A stretch of 26,609 nt of DNA from SIAJ01 sp036266155 (GCA_036266155.1 DATANR010000356.1:1-26609); one strand, 5' to 3'; positions 15,779 through 22,661 are shown, numbered from the stretch's first letter. The notes: generated by a model not told the origin, from the sequence alone. Translations and numbers: made by a program.

Positions 15779-16951
15779 TTACTTCTTTTCCCTCTCCGCC
15801 TCGGCGATCAACTCCTCCAGTGCCTTGTCAATGGCTTTCGCGCCGGGAGCGCCGATCCACTTGTGCCGGATTACGCCCTTCGGGTCGAGGACATAGTAAC
15901 TCGGCGTGCTCGGGTTCCACTTCGCGTTGACGTCTTCCTGGTACGCGAACGAGCGCCAGTTCATCTTCTCCGCGGCCATGTTGGTCTTGAGGTCTTTTGA
16001 TTCGCTCTCGTTGACGTTGACGCCGATCAGCGCGAAGGGTTTGTCTTTCAACTTCGTCACGAGCGACCGCTCGTGGGGCCAACTGGCCCGTCAGGTCAAT
16101 CAGCCCCGTTGCCAAAAGTAGAGGAGCACGACCTTGCCGCGGTAGTCGCTCAACTTGAACTTCGTGCCGTCCTCGTCGACACCCTCGATGTCGGCCGCCA
16201 CTTTGCCGATGGAAAGGTTGCGAATCGTGAACAACTCGGTCTTTGCGCTCTGAGCGACAGTTTCACCATAGGGCAGCTTCACGTCGCCGTACTTCGCGAT
16301 AGCCTGCTCAAAGATCGCTTCGATCTCCGTGATCGCCTTGCCGCGATCCTGCCGACGCAGTTCGTCGAGATAGTCCTTGCCGTAAATGCCCTCATAGCGC
16401 TTGCTGACCTCCGGTTGCTCCTTTAGCAGATCGAGCCGATGCAGACGGCCGTCAAGAAACAACGCCAGACGCAAGCAGGCCTGTCCCTGAATTTCCTTGT
16501 GCGTGTTCTTCTCAAGCACCGTGCGCAGAAACGTCTCGCACTCGCGGCGAAAGCCGTATTGAACCCGCTTGCACGTCTCGCCGATCTTGTCGCTGTCGAC
16601 AGAATCGCGCAGCAGGATCGCGATGGCCCGGGCCTGTCGGCTGTCCTTGCCCCAGCCGGGATGCGACGAATAATTGTCGAGCCAGTATTCGCAAGTGATG
16701 ACTTGCGTAAGCGCGTCGAGCGTCCACGGCTCCTTCGGATTCTTCTCCGCCAGCTCCAACAGCTTCTCGGGAATCGGCGCCACGCGCGCGGCAGCTTGCT
16801 TGCGTTCCTCGTCGTTCGTGGCCTTCCAGTTCGCGTTGGCGGCCGAATTGAATTCCTTGAGCAGAACCTTGTACTGCTCCGCGGAAGTAGCCGCCTTGTC
16901 GTCAGGCGCCGCCAACGCGAGTCCAAGAACGATGATGTGAATACCCGTCAT
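15779..16951 (-). CDS. Thioredoxin-fold (TlpA/redoxin-like) selenoprotein with UxxU active site, two in-frame TGA codons
   Basis: A 390-residue exported redox protein if the TGA codons at 16100-16102 and 16091-16093 are read as selenocysteine (U284 and U287). Residues 1-15 are a hydrophobic signal (IHIIVLGLALAA). About 20-255 is a helical N-terminal region typical of planctomycete redoxins. About 256-385 is a thioredoxin domain: GKVVLLYFWQRG, U, LT, U, RASWPHERSLV, then KLKDKPFALIGVNVN and TPSYYVLDPKGVIRHKW. Family members read FWATWCxxCRAMxPHERSLV, so the two TGA codons sit exactly at the CxxC cysteines, with no length change and the same frame on both sides. Two perfect hairpins follow at once (see the SECIS entry). 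A conventional reading gives a 283-residue truncated protein plus a leftover open frame from 16060. selA/B/C/D are not in the window. It is in a run with the methyltransferase gene 4 bp downstream. Confidence 0.85.
16058..16089 (-). promoter_or_regulatory. Candidate bacterial SECIS element(s)
   Basis: Minus-strand hairpin 1 (16089-16076) is GGGCC-AGTT-GGCCC. Hairpin 2 (16075-16058) is CACGAGC-GGTC-GCTCGTG, a perfect 7-bp stem with a GGUC apical loop like that of the E. coli fdhF SECIS. The GGUC loop begins 22 nt after the second UGA and 31 nt after the first, both within the spacing accepted for bacterial SECIS elements. It could serve both UGA codons. Confidence 0.75.
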
Positions 16952-17023
16952 GACACGACCCCCAAGGGAGAGCGGGCGCCGCCGACCGTGGGGCCATCTT
17001 AGTCCGGCTAATCAGTTCCCAGG

Positions 17024-17476
17024 TCAGTCCTTCGATTTGACACGCTGGAACACCCACAACGTCGTAGGCTGGTCGGCGCTGGATTCGAACGTCTTCGGCC
17101 GTTCGCGGTTGCCGATCGCCAGGCACAAAGTCAACGTGTCGCCTTCCACTTTGTAGATGCCGCGATAACCGCCGTTGCCGCCCATACCAATGTCGATCGT
17201 GGGCGGGCTCTGCCGCGTGTCGGTCACATATTTCATGGACCCATTGCTCTGGCCGCGGGCCCCGTACCAATACTCCCACTGCCCGTCGGCCGAAAACACC
17301 TGATGGTGGGTTGCGTGGTCCGGCCCCACGGGCGTGCCGGCATTCTTGTGGTCAACCCGCACCCACTCCCCGATGATCGTCGGCTCCTTCGGCGGCTTTT
17401 CCTTGAGGGCCGGCGCGGCCAGCACGCCAGCGGCCGCCGGGAGCAGTAACCACATCAATGAACAGATGCGTGCCAT
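17024..17476 (-). CDS. Secreted TIGR03067-type protein
   Basis: A 150-residue exported protein with a signal peptide (residues 1-20, SLMWLLLPAAAGVLAAPA). The mature part has the pattern of the TIGR03067 domain, a lipocalin-like family of unknown function largely confined to planctomycetes: GEWVRVD (about 36-42), a central beta region with GNGGYRGIYKVEGDTLTLCL and the closing RPKTFESSADQPTTLWVFQR. ATG at 17476 has GAGAGG at 6 bp, a good ribosome site. The selenoprotein gene starts 72 bp downstream on the same strand, so they may share a message. No enzymatic motif is visible. Confidence 0.75.
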   Translation of the reverse strand: MARICSLMWLLLPAAAGVLAAPALKEKPPKEPTIIGEWVRVDHKNAGTPVGPDHATHHQVFSADGQWEYWYGARGQSNGSMKYVTDTRQSPPTIDIGMGGNGGYRGIYKVEGDTLTLCLAIGNRERPKTFESSADQPTTLWVFQRVKSKD

Positions 17477-17545
17477 GTCAGGCCTCTCGGCTGAACTTGC
17501 CCAATGGGTTTCGCCTTTGTCAGTCTTATCAGCTCGGCGTCGCGC

Positions 17546-17917
17546 TCAGGCCGAGGGGCCAACTTTTTCGAGCGGTTGCCATGGTGAACCGTTAGTCGAT
17601 GCCTGTTGTGCACCCGTTCGAGCTACGGTCGACGGCGGACTCGTGATCCCGCGATTTTGCAGAAGCCAAAGGACGCGCCGTTCTGCGGGCGCGAGATCGG
17701 GAATTCTCTCGTCGGGACCTTCGCCATATGCACCGTCGCGTCCCGCCGTGATTCCGAACCCACGATCTGGGCGCCAATCGACAATCACGCGGTAATCGCC
17801 GAGCTTCACCGTGAGAAAACTCGATCCTGTTGTGGTTTCCGCGAGGTCCAGTTCGCAAATCGTCTCGGCGTTTTGCAACGTCACCCACGAACAGAGCGAT
17901 TCGAGGGGATTGGTCAT
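17546..17917 (-). CDS. Small protein of unknown function, second gene of an overlapping pair
   Basis: I do not recognise this 123-residue protein. It has a beta-rich middle (SSFLTVKLGDYRVIVDWRPD) followed by a DLAPAERRVLWLLQNRG helix and a polar tail; no signal peptide, membrane helix or cysteine motif. The start is set by AAAGGAG 7 bp before the ATG at 17917; the ATG at 17923 is too close to that site. The chosen start overlaps the upstream stop by ATGA, the hallmark of coupled translation, so its function is probably tied to that gene. A two-gene toxin/immunity or regulator pair is possible but unsupported. Confidence 0.6.
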   Translation of the reverse strand: MTNPLESLCSWVTLQNAETICELDLAETTTGSSFLTVKLGDYRVIVDWRPDRGFGITAGRDGAYGEGPDERIPDLAPAERRVLWLLQNRGITSPPSTVARTGAQQASTNGSPWQPLEKVGPSA

Positions 17918-18267
17918 GACCATACTCCTTTGCCGTCCAAGCCTGGCTTCGAAAACACGATCGCTCCGCTACGGACCTCGACAATTTCAATGGCGCCGTT
18001 CGGGGCAAAGAACGTGTTGTGCCATCGGTGCCGGTGTCGTTTCACGTCGGGATGATCGGGGACAGAACGCAGATTTTCCCACAAGGGCGGATAGAGCCGG
18101 CCATCGGTATCGGACGTTTCTTGGTTGAATGGAATGTCGGTCCATTCATCTTCGACGCCATTCAAGGTTTCACAAACGAGTCGGAATGCCTCCTCCAAAG
18201 TCGCTGCCGGCTCCGCGATGGCCAGACGCCGGAAGAATTCGACAATTCGTTCGGCCTTGGTGGGCAT
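17914..18267 (-). CDS. Small protein of unknown function, first gene of an overlapping pair
   Basis: A 117-residue soluble protein I cannot assign. An N-terminal helical part (AERIVEFFRRLAIAEPAATL then EEAFRLVCETLNGVEDE) is followed by a compact His/Arg-rich segment (DVKRHRHRWHNTFFAPNGAI) and a terminal GAIVFSKPGLDGKGVW. The clustered histidines could bind metal or RNA; this is speculation. ATG at 18267 fits the helix start; an in-frame GTG at 18288 adds 7 residues. It is driven by a good promoter at 18303-18331 and is followed by an ATGA-overlapping gene. Confidence 0.6.
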   Translation of the reverse strand: MPTKAERIVEFFRRLAIAEPAATLEEAFRLVCETLNGVEDEWTDIPFNQETSDTDGRLYPPLWENLRSVPDHPDVKRHRHRWHNTFFAPNGAIEIVEVRSGAIVFSKPGLDGKGVWS

Positions 18268-18302
18268 CGCCTTTCGTTCCCTGTCCACTTCCGCGCAGGG
18301 TC

Positions 18303-18331
18303 ATTATGGCCGTCTCGCGGAAACTCATCAA
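18303..18331 (-). promoter_or_regulatory. Promoter for the overlapping small-gene pair
   Basis: On the minus strand, TTGATG (18331-18326), a 17-bp spacer and CATAAT (18308-18303), matching consensus at 4 and 5 of 6 positions. The leader to the ATG at 18267 would be about 30 nt. Confidence 0.55.
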
Positions 18332-18414
18332 GTTCGCAACGGCGCGATTCTTTTTTGTCAGCGCTGCGTGTAGTCGGACCCCAAGGCTCAGGCCGGTTGA
18401 GCCCAGCAATAACC

Positions 18415-18444
18415 GTGACAGTCGCTCCCCTCTTCCGGTATACT
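18415..18444 (+). promoter_or_regulatory. Promoter for the small gene at 18488
   Basis: GTGACA (18415-18420), an 18-bp spacer and TATACT (18439-18444), each 5 of 6 to consensus. A GTG at 18452 lies almost at the expected transcription start and is in frame with the gene, so a leaderless start is possible. Confidence 0.55.
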
Positions 18445-18487
18445 GGCGGGGGTGTCCTCCCGAATCGAACGTCGGCTGGAACAAGCG

Positions 18488-18682
18488 ATGACGCACGTCA
18501 GCATTGACCGCCAACCGGAAGCCGTGAAGCAGTTCTTCGAGTCCCTGGCCCTCACCTCAGAAGGGTCGGTCGTGGAGATGAACGGCCGGGCCATGGCACG
18601 CATGTTGTATCACCGGCGACTAATGGCAATCAATGAGTTTATCGTCGGGCATCGACGAGCATTTGCCGCCGAGAACTGGTAA
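18488..18682 (+). CDS. Small protein of unknown function
   Basis: A 64-residue soluble protein: MTHVSIDRQPEAVKQFFESL, then ALTSEGSVVEMNGRAMARML and a basic helical tail. It resembles small planctomycete proteins of antitoxin-like size that carry a 'QFF-SL-x-EGS-x-x-E-x-NGR' pattern, but I cannot name a family. ATG at 18488 is chosen from the N-terminal pattern; an in-frame GTG at 18452 coincides with the expected transcript start and would add 12 residues. It has its own promoter and no obvious partner gene on its strand. Confidence 0.5.
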   Translation: MTHVSIDRQPEAVKQFFESLALTSEGSVVEMNGRAMARMLYHRRLMAINEFIVGHRRAFAAENW

Positions 18683-19095
18683 CGTCACGCCTGCACCATC
18701 CGCTCCCGCCATCCGCAACTTGTCAAGTATCCAGCGCTCGGCCGTTTGGAGACAAAGCGCAAATACGTTTCACACCATCAGCCCTGCGGCCTTCGAGCCA
18801 ACCAAAGGCCGCCAACCTCGACCACTCTTGAGCACCACTTCTGGCGCCACTTTTTCGCGTTCGTATTTCGGACTGAATCCCTTTCCCCACTGAAGTTTAT
18901 GTCGCGGATGCTGGTCAAAGAGCGCCAACCCGAAATACCGCTGGCGCTCTTCGTGGCGCTCTTTGAAAATGCGGGTTTGTGCAACGCATTGCAACGAATT
19001 TGGCCCGCGATCGCAACATCCGTTCAGTGTTTGACGATTTTTGAACGAAACGCATTCCGCCGACTCAGGTTCGGATCAATCCGCTTGTGACCCCC
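18683..19095. other. No recognisable gene
   Basis: About 410 bp of lower-GC sequence than its neighbours. Short open frames exist on both strands (for example minus 18770-18994), but none has a recognisable domain, ribosome site or coding pattern. It may hold a decayed gene. Confidence 0.5.
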
Positions 19096-19124
19096 TTCAC
19101 GGCATCGCCAAAACGTGCTACCAT
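19096..19124 (+). promoter_or_regulatory. Candidate promoter for the riboswitch transcript
   Basis: TTCACG (19096-19101), a 17-bp spacer and TACCAT (19119-19124), 4 of 6 each. It would start transcription around 19131, right at the 5' edge of the aptamer. Confidence 0.45.
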
Positions 19125-19127
19125 TCT

Positions 19128-19271
19128 GACCACTGCAGCCGAGTCTCGGACGCACGGTCCGGGAGCGGGGGAACCACAGGGTCGCCGAGAGAGGACCCGG
19201 GGGCGTAGATCACTTCGGTGATCGGGGCACTTTCAAGCCCTAGCCCGTCAGCTAACCTCGCAGGCCGGGTC
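19128..19271 (+). promoter_or_regulatory. c-di-AMP riboswitch (ydaO-yuaA leader)
   Basis: The conserved ydaO-type blocks occur in order: GCCGAGTCT (19138-19146), GGGAGCGGGGGAACCAC (19161-19177), CCGGGGGCGTAGATC (19198-19212), the hairpin ATCACTTCGGTGAT (19209-19222), and CCCGTCAGCTAACCTCGCAGG (in pieces: CCCGTCAGC, CTAACCTCG, GCAGG; 19244-19264). The closing stem pairs GACC (19128-19131) and CTGC (19133-19136) with GCAG (19260-19263) and GGTC (19268-19271). CTTTCAAG inside the aptamer (19230-19237) is complementary to CTTGAAAG (19291-19298) downstream, a possible switching helix. It lies 87 bp before the SPFH gene start. This class binds cyclic di-AMP and usually turns expression off at high ligand; the direction here is not evident, as no clear T-tract terminator is seen. 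Confidence 0.88.
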
Positions 19272-19357
19272 CGCTGTGTTGGCGAGCCCACTTGAAAGGG
19301 CACTCCCGTCGTTCATCTCGAGACGCCGAGTCCCACTCTCTGACCTCCGGGTCACCC

Positions 19358-21520
19358 ATGTTTGCCGTTGTGTTCGCCGTTGGCGGCACTGCGTCCGCCC
19401 TCGATTCGATCCGACCTGAGTATTTGCTGGGCCTCGTCGCCCTGCTCGTCTTGCCACCGCTGATCGCGTGGCTCACCGTCCGCTACATCCCCAACCAGTC
19501 GGTCGGGGTCGTGGAAAAATTGTGGTCCGCCAAGGGATCGATCCCCGAAGGCCGCATCATCGCCCTCGATGGCGAGGCCGGCTACCAGGCCGACGTGTTG
19601 CGCGGTGGTTTGCACTTTGGTCTGTGGCGCTGGCAGTACCGCGTGCACAAGGTGCCGCTCGTCACGATTCCGCAAGGGCAAATCGGCTACGTCTACGCCC
19701 GCGACGGCGACATGCTGCCGCCAAGCCAGACGCTTGCTCGCGTCGTACAGTGCAACAATTTTCAGGACGCTCGTGCGTTCCTCGGCGAGTCGGCGAACCA
19801 TCATCGCTCGGCCGGTCAGCGCGGCCGGCAGCGCGGCGTCATCCGCGAAGGCGTGTACGCGATCAACCCGGCCCTGTTCGTGGTGATGACCGCGGGCTCC
19901 GTTCATCATTTGCCGCGTCTGCTCGACGATCGCGAGATTCGTGCGGCGGCGAAGTGGCATCAGCAACTGGAAGAAGCCGGCGGGTTCCGGCCGATCGTCG
20001 TCGGCGCCTCGGCCGAGAGCCATGACGTCGACAAGACGGCAGCCGCGGACAGCATTGCCATCGTGACCGTACATGACGGGCCGTCGTTGCAGGTCGGCGA
20101 GATCATCGCCCCGGCCGTTGCGACCGATCCGGAGGACCCGAATTACCACAACAACTACCAGGACCCCGAAGCGTTCCTGCGGGCCGGCGGTCGTCGCGGT
20201 CGGCAATATGTGCCGCTCACGGACGGTACCTACTTCCTCAATCGCTGGTTCGCGACGATCGAGATGGTTCCGAAAACCGTGGTGCCGATCGGCCACGTCG
20301 GCGTCGTCGTGAGTTACTACGGACAGGCCGGCCGCGACGTGTCGGGCGATGCGTTCCGGCACGGCGAACGCGTGACCGAGGGCGAACGCGGTGTCTGGCA
20401 ACGGCCGTTGGGGCCGGGCAAGTATCCGTTCAACACGTATGCCGGCCAGGTCATCCAGGTGCCGACGACAAACTTCGTTTTGCACTGGGTGACCGGCAAA
20501 ACCGAAGCGCACAAGTTCGACGAGAGTCTGCGTTCGATCGACCTGGTGACGCGCGATGCGTATGAGCCGATGCTGCCGTTGTCGGTGGTTGTGCACATCG
20601 ACTATCAACGGGCCCCGAGCGTCATTCAGCGGTTCGGCGACGTGAAGAAGCTGATCACGCAGACGCTCGACCCGATGTTGAGCGCGTACTTCCGCGACAT
20701 CGCCCACAAGAAGACGATGCTCGAGTTGCTGCACGAGCGCGACGCGATTCAGGCGGAGGCCCGCATCGAGCTGCGGAACAAGTTCCGCGAGTTCGACATC
20801 GAATGCGTCGACGTGCTGATTGGTAAACCGGGCACCGAAGAGGCCGGCGGCAAAATTGAGACGTTGCTCGAACAGTTGCGCATGCGGCAACTGTCGATCG
20901 AGCAGCTCGAAACTTACGAGCGTCAAACGTCCGCCGCCGAGAAACTGCGGACGCTCAAGGAGGCCGAGGCCAACGCGGCGGTGCAGACGCAACTCACCAA
21001 CGCGAAGGCCCAGGTGCAAATCGCGCAGAGCGCCGGCGAAGCGGACCTGGCCCGTGCTCGCAAGCAAGCCGAGCAAGCTGTGGTCGCGGCCGATGCGGAT
21101 CTGGCACGATCGCGGCGCCAGGCCGAGCAGACGGTGCTCACCGCTGAGGCCGAGGCGCGCAAGCAGGAGCTGGCTGGTAAGGGTGAGGGCCAGAAGGCGA
21201 TGCAGATCGGCCTGGCCGAGGCGACGGTCTTGTTGAAGAAGGCCGCCGCGTTCGGCGATCCGCGGCTGTATGCGTTGTCGGTCGTCGCCGAGCGACTGTC
21301 GCACAGCACGCAGCCGCTGGTTCCGGAACGCGTGTTCGTCAACGGGGCGAACGGCGACAAGGGTTCCAACGGCATGATGGGCCTGCTGATCGATCTGCTG
21401 GTTGCCGAGAAGAGCGGGTTCGCGTTGCAGAACCAGGACGATCCCGCGGGATTGAAGGAGTATGGCGAACGCATGTCGCGCGAGGCGATGGCGTCGCTGG
21501 GGAATGGTGCGGCGAAATAA
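19358..21520 (+). CDS. SPFH/Band-7 (flotillin-like) membrane scaffold protein
   Basis: A 720-residue inner-membrane protein. One hydrophobic N-terminal anchor (about 21-40, EYLLGLVALLVLPPLIAWLT) precedes repeated beta-rich modules at about 105-185, 235-305 and 310-372. They share features such as NN(F/Y)QDxxAFL, RGRQ and G-x-Y-x-x-N. The SPFH core covers about 375-495 (LVTRDAYEPMLPLSVVVHID; IQRFGDVKKLITQTLDPMLS). A long Ala/Glu/Gln coiled coil (about 500-615) and a flotillin-like end (KKAAAFGDPRLYALSVVAER) follow. SPFH proteins assemble into membrane-bound cages that organise proteases or lipid domains. ATG at 19358 begins the membrane anchor; an earlier TTG at 19292 lies inside the riboswitch expression region and is unlikely. 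Expression should respond to c-di-AMP through the upstream riboswitch. The following zinc-ribbon gene is co-directional. Confidence 0.85.
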   Translation: MFAVVFAVGGTASALDSIRPEYLLGLVALLVLPPLIAWLTVRYIPNQSVGVVEKLWSAKGSIPEGRIIALDGEAGYQADVLRGGLHFGLWRWQYRVHKVPLVTIPQGQIGYVYARDGDMLPPSQTLARVVQCNNFQDARAFLGESANHHRSAGQRGRQRGVIREGVYAINPALFVVMTAGSVHHLPRLLDDREIRAAAKWHQQLEEAGGFRPIVVGASAESHDVDKTAAADSIAIVTVHDGPSLQVGEIIAPAVATDPEDPNYHNNYQDPEAFLRAGGRRGRQYVPLTDGTYFLNRWFATIEMVPKTVVPIGHVGVVVSYYGQAGRDVSGDAFRHGERVTEGERGVWQRPLGPGKYPFNTYAGQVIQVPTTNFVLHWVTGKTEAHKFDESLRSIDLVTRDAYEPMLPLSVVVHIDYQRAPSVIQRFGDVKKLITQTLDPMLSAYFRDIAHKKTMLELLHERDAIQAEARIELRNKFREFDIECVDVLIGKPGTEEAGGKIETLLEQLRMRQLSIEQLETYERQTSAAEKLRTLKEAEANAAVQTQLTNAKAQVQIAQSAGEADLARARKQAEQAVVAADADLARSRRQAEQTVLTAEAEARKQELAGKGEGQKAMQIGLAEATVLLKKAAAFGDPRLYALSVVAERLSHSTQPLVPERVFVNGANGDKGSNGMMGLLIDLLVAEKSGFALQNQDDPAGLKEYGERMSREAMASLGNGAAK

Positions 21521-21522
21521 TT

Positions 21523-21594
21523 GATGGGACTTATGGGACGGAGGGGACGCATGGGTTGCAATTTATGCGTCCTCTCGGTCCTATAAGTCCCATT
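21523..21594. repeat. Inverted repeat of the GGGACTTAT type, possible terminator
   Basis: Arms 21523-21552 and 21565-21594 pair at 26 of 30 positions around a 12-nt loop. It follows the SPFH stop codon by 2 bp and precedes the ribosome site of the next gene, so it could end or attenuate the riboswitch transcript. Confidence 0.75.
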
Positions 21595-21612
21595 CTTCAC
21601 ATAGGAGCCCTC

Positions 21613-22266
21613 ATGCTCATCCTCCGCGAACGCATGCTCGTCTGCCGCGCCGGCCACCTGATCACCGAGCGCCTGACCAGCCGGCCCGATCTTCGCTTGC
21701 CCCGTTGCGACCGCTGCGGGGCCGACACGCTCGATCGTTGCGATACCTGCGGCCACTTGCTTGGCGGCGCCTGGCCGTCGCACGGCCTCGACCCCATTGG
21801 CAGCCAGCCGCCGACGGTTTGCACAGCCTGCGGGGCCACGTTTCCGTGGGCGAAGCTCGAGGAACCGTTGGCCGAAGATGCGCTTGGCAAACTGGAACAT
21901 CTACTGTGTCGCCTGCCGCGTGTGATGCGTGAACTGCGGCCACGACCGGATCTTGATGTCCTTGTTCGGGCCGTGCTGCAAATTCACTTCGACGACGTGC
22001 GCCCCGAATTGCGGACGCCGCGCTATGCGCTGGGCAATTGCACGGCGTTTCATCTGCCGGAGATCGAAGCCGTCGTTGTGCCGCATCATGTTGGTTCGGG
22101 CATTGAGGAAGACGAGCTGAGCCGTCGCTGGGAAGAGGATGTGCATACCTACCGCGATCGCTGCCGGACGCTCGTGTTCTTTCTCTTCGATCCGGAACGG
22201 CGACTACCCGAGCGCATCGCACCGGCGTGGACGCGAAATCATGTTCGATGCGTCGTCGCGGGTTGA
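21613..22266 (+). CDS. Zinc-ribbon protein (DUF2321-like) with degenerate DpnII/MboI-like nuclease domain
   Basis: A 217-residue soluble protein. The N-terminus carries three CxxC knuckles (C32/C35, C43/C46, C70/C73; CDRCGAD, CDTCGH, CTACGATFPW), as in DUF2321 proteins. The C-terminal part (about 95-205) follows the outline of the DpnII/MboI-like PD-(D/E)xK domain: DVLVRAVLQIHFDDVRPEL, RTPRYA, then a late YRDRCRTLVFFLFDPERRLP. The catalytic residues expected there are gone: where the family has R-x-DF and a following ExK, this protein reads CTAFHLPEIEAVVVPHH. It is therefore likely a binding protein or a dead nuclease. AGGAG 5 bp upstream fixes the start at 21613. It lies 92 bp after the SPFH gene and may share its riboswitch-controlled message. 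Confidence 0.65.
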   Translation: MLILRERMLVCRAGHLITERLTSRPDLRLPRCDRCGADTLDRCDTCGHLLGGAWPSHGLDPIGSQPPTVCTACGATFPWAKLEEPLAEDALGKLEHLLCRLPRVMRELRPRPDLDVLVRAVLQIHFDDVRPELRTPRYALGNCTAFHLPEIEAVVVPHHVGSGIEEDELSRRWEEDVHTYRDRCRTLVFFLFDPERRLPERIAPAWTRNHVRCVVAG

Positions 22267-22269
22267 ACC

Positions 22270-22335
22270 GGCGAGCGGAGCACCGTAAGGTGCCCGCTAA
22301 TGAAGAATCGGGCCGCTGACGCGGCTCCGCTCGCC
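22270..22335. repeat. Palindromic repeat, GGCGAGCGGAGC family, copy 2
   Basis: Starts GGCGAGCGGAGC and ends GCTCCGCTCGCC; the inner part of the stem is less perfect than in the copy at 22662-22728. It lies 3 bp after a stop codon and 10 bp before the pseudogene. Confidence 0.75.
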
Positions 22336-22345
22336 AAGGTGCCGC

Positions 22346-22655
22346 ATGCTCCCTCTCCTCCTGCTCGCCATGACACCCGCCGCCGATCCGCCCGTTGATG
22401 CTTCGAAGGGCGACGAGGCCATTCACAAGTATCTCGCGGCCGAGGTCCCACATCACAATCCTCGACCCACCCACCTCCTACCGCGATGGCCCGCACTTCC
22501 TGAACGTCGACCGCGTCCTCGATCTGCCGACTGCCCTGGGCCTGCTGGCGCCGAACGTGAAGCTGACGCTCATCAACGCGAAGGACCCCGCGTTCGACAA
22601 GACGGCGGCGATCTACAAGCTCGCGGGAGCGGCGGACAAGTTTGAGCGGAAGTGA
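22346..22655 (+). pseudogene. Collapsed remnant of a secreted alpha/beta-hydrolase-like gene
   Basis: The first frame from ATG 22346 encodes a signal peptide (MLPLLLLAMTPAAD) and GDEAIHKYLAAEV, then loses sense near 22450. From there the next frame gives HITILDPPTSYRDGPHFLNV, then DRVLDLPTALGLLAPNVKLT and INAKDPAFDKTAAIYKLAGA to a stop at 22655. This looks like the two ends of one exported hydrolase of acetylxylan-esterase/dienelactone-hydrolase type, with the catalytic middle deleted and the frame broken. The family assignment is tentative; the frame break is directly visible. The remnant sits between two copies of one palindromic repeat. Confidence 0.5.
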
Positions 22656-22661
22656 CGCATT

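Noticed and set aside
16060..16115. Frameshift explanation for the interrupted thioredoxin-like gene
   Set aside because: The frames before and after the stops are identical and the number of codons between the conserved FW and PHERS equals the family spacing, so no indel is needed.
18389..18410. GGCTCA/TGAGCC hairpin before the promoter at 18415
   Set aside because: Only a 6-bp stem without T-tract; not convincing as terminator or operator.
18770..18994. Minus-strand frame of 74 residues in the gap at 18683-19095
   Set aside because: No ribosome site, promoter or recognisable domain; overlapping frames of similar length occur on both strands.
19292..19357. TTG start of the SPFH gene
   Set aside because: It lies in the putative switching helix of the riboswitch and would place 22 polar residues before the membrane anchor.
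19352..21304. Long 650-residue open frame antisense to the SPFH gene
   Set aside because: Arises from GC-biased third positions; composition is Leu/Arg/His-rich without any domain.
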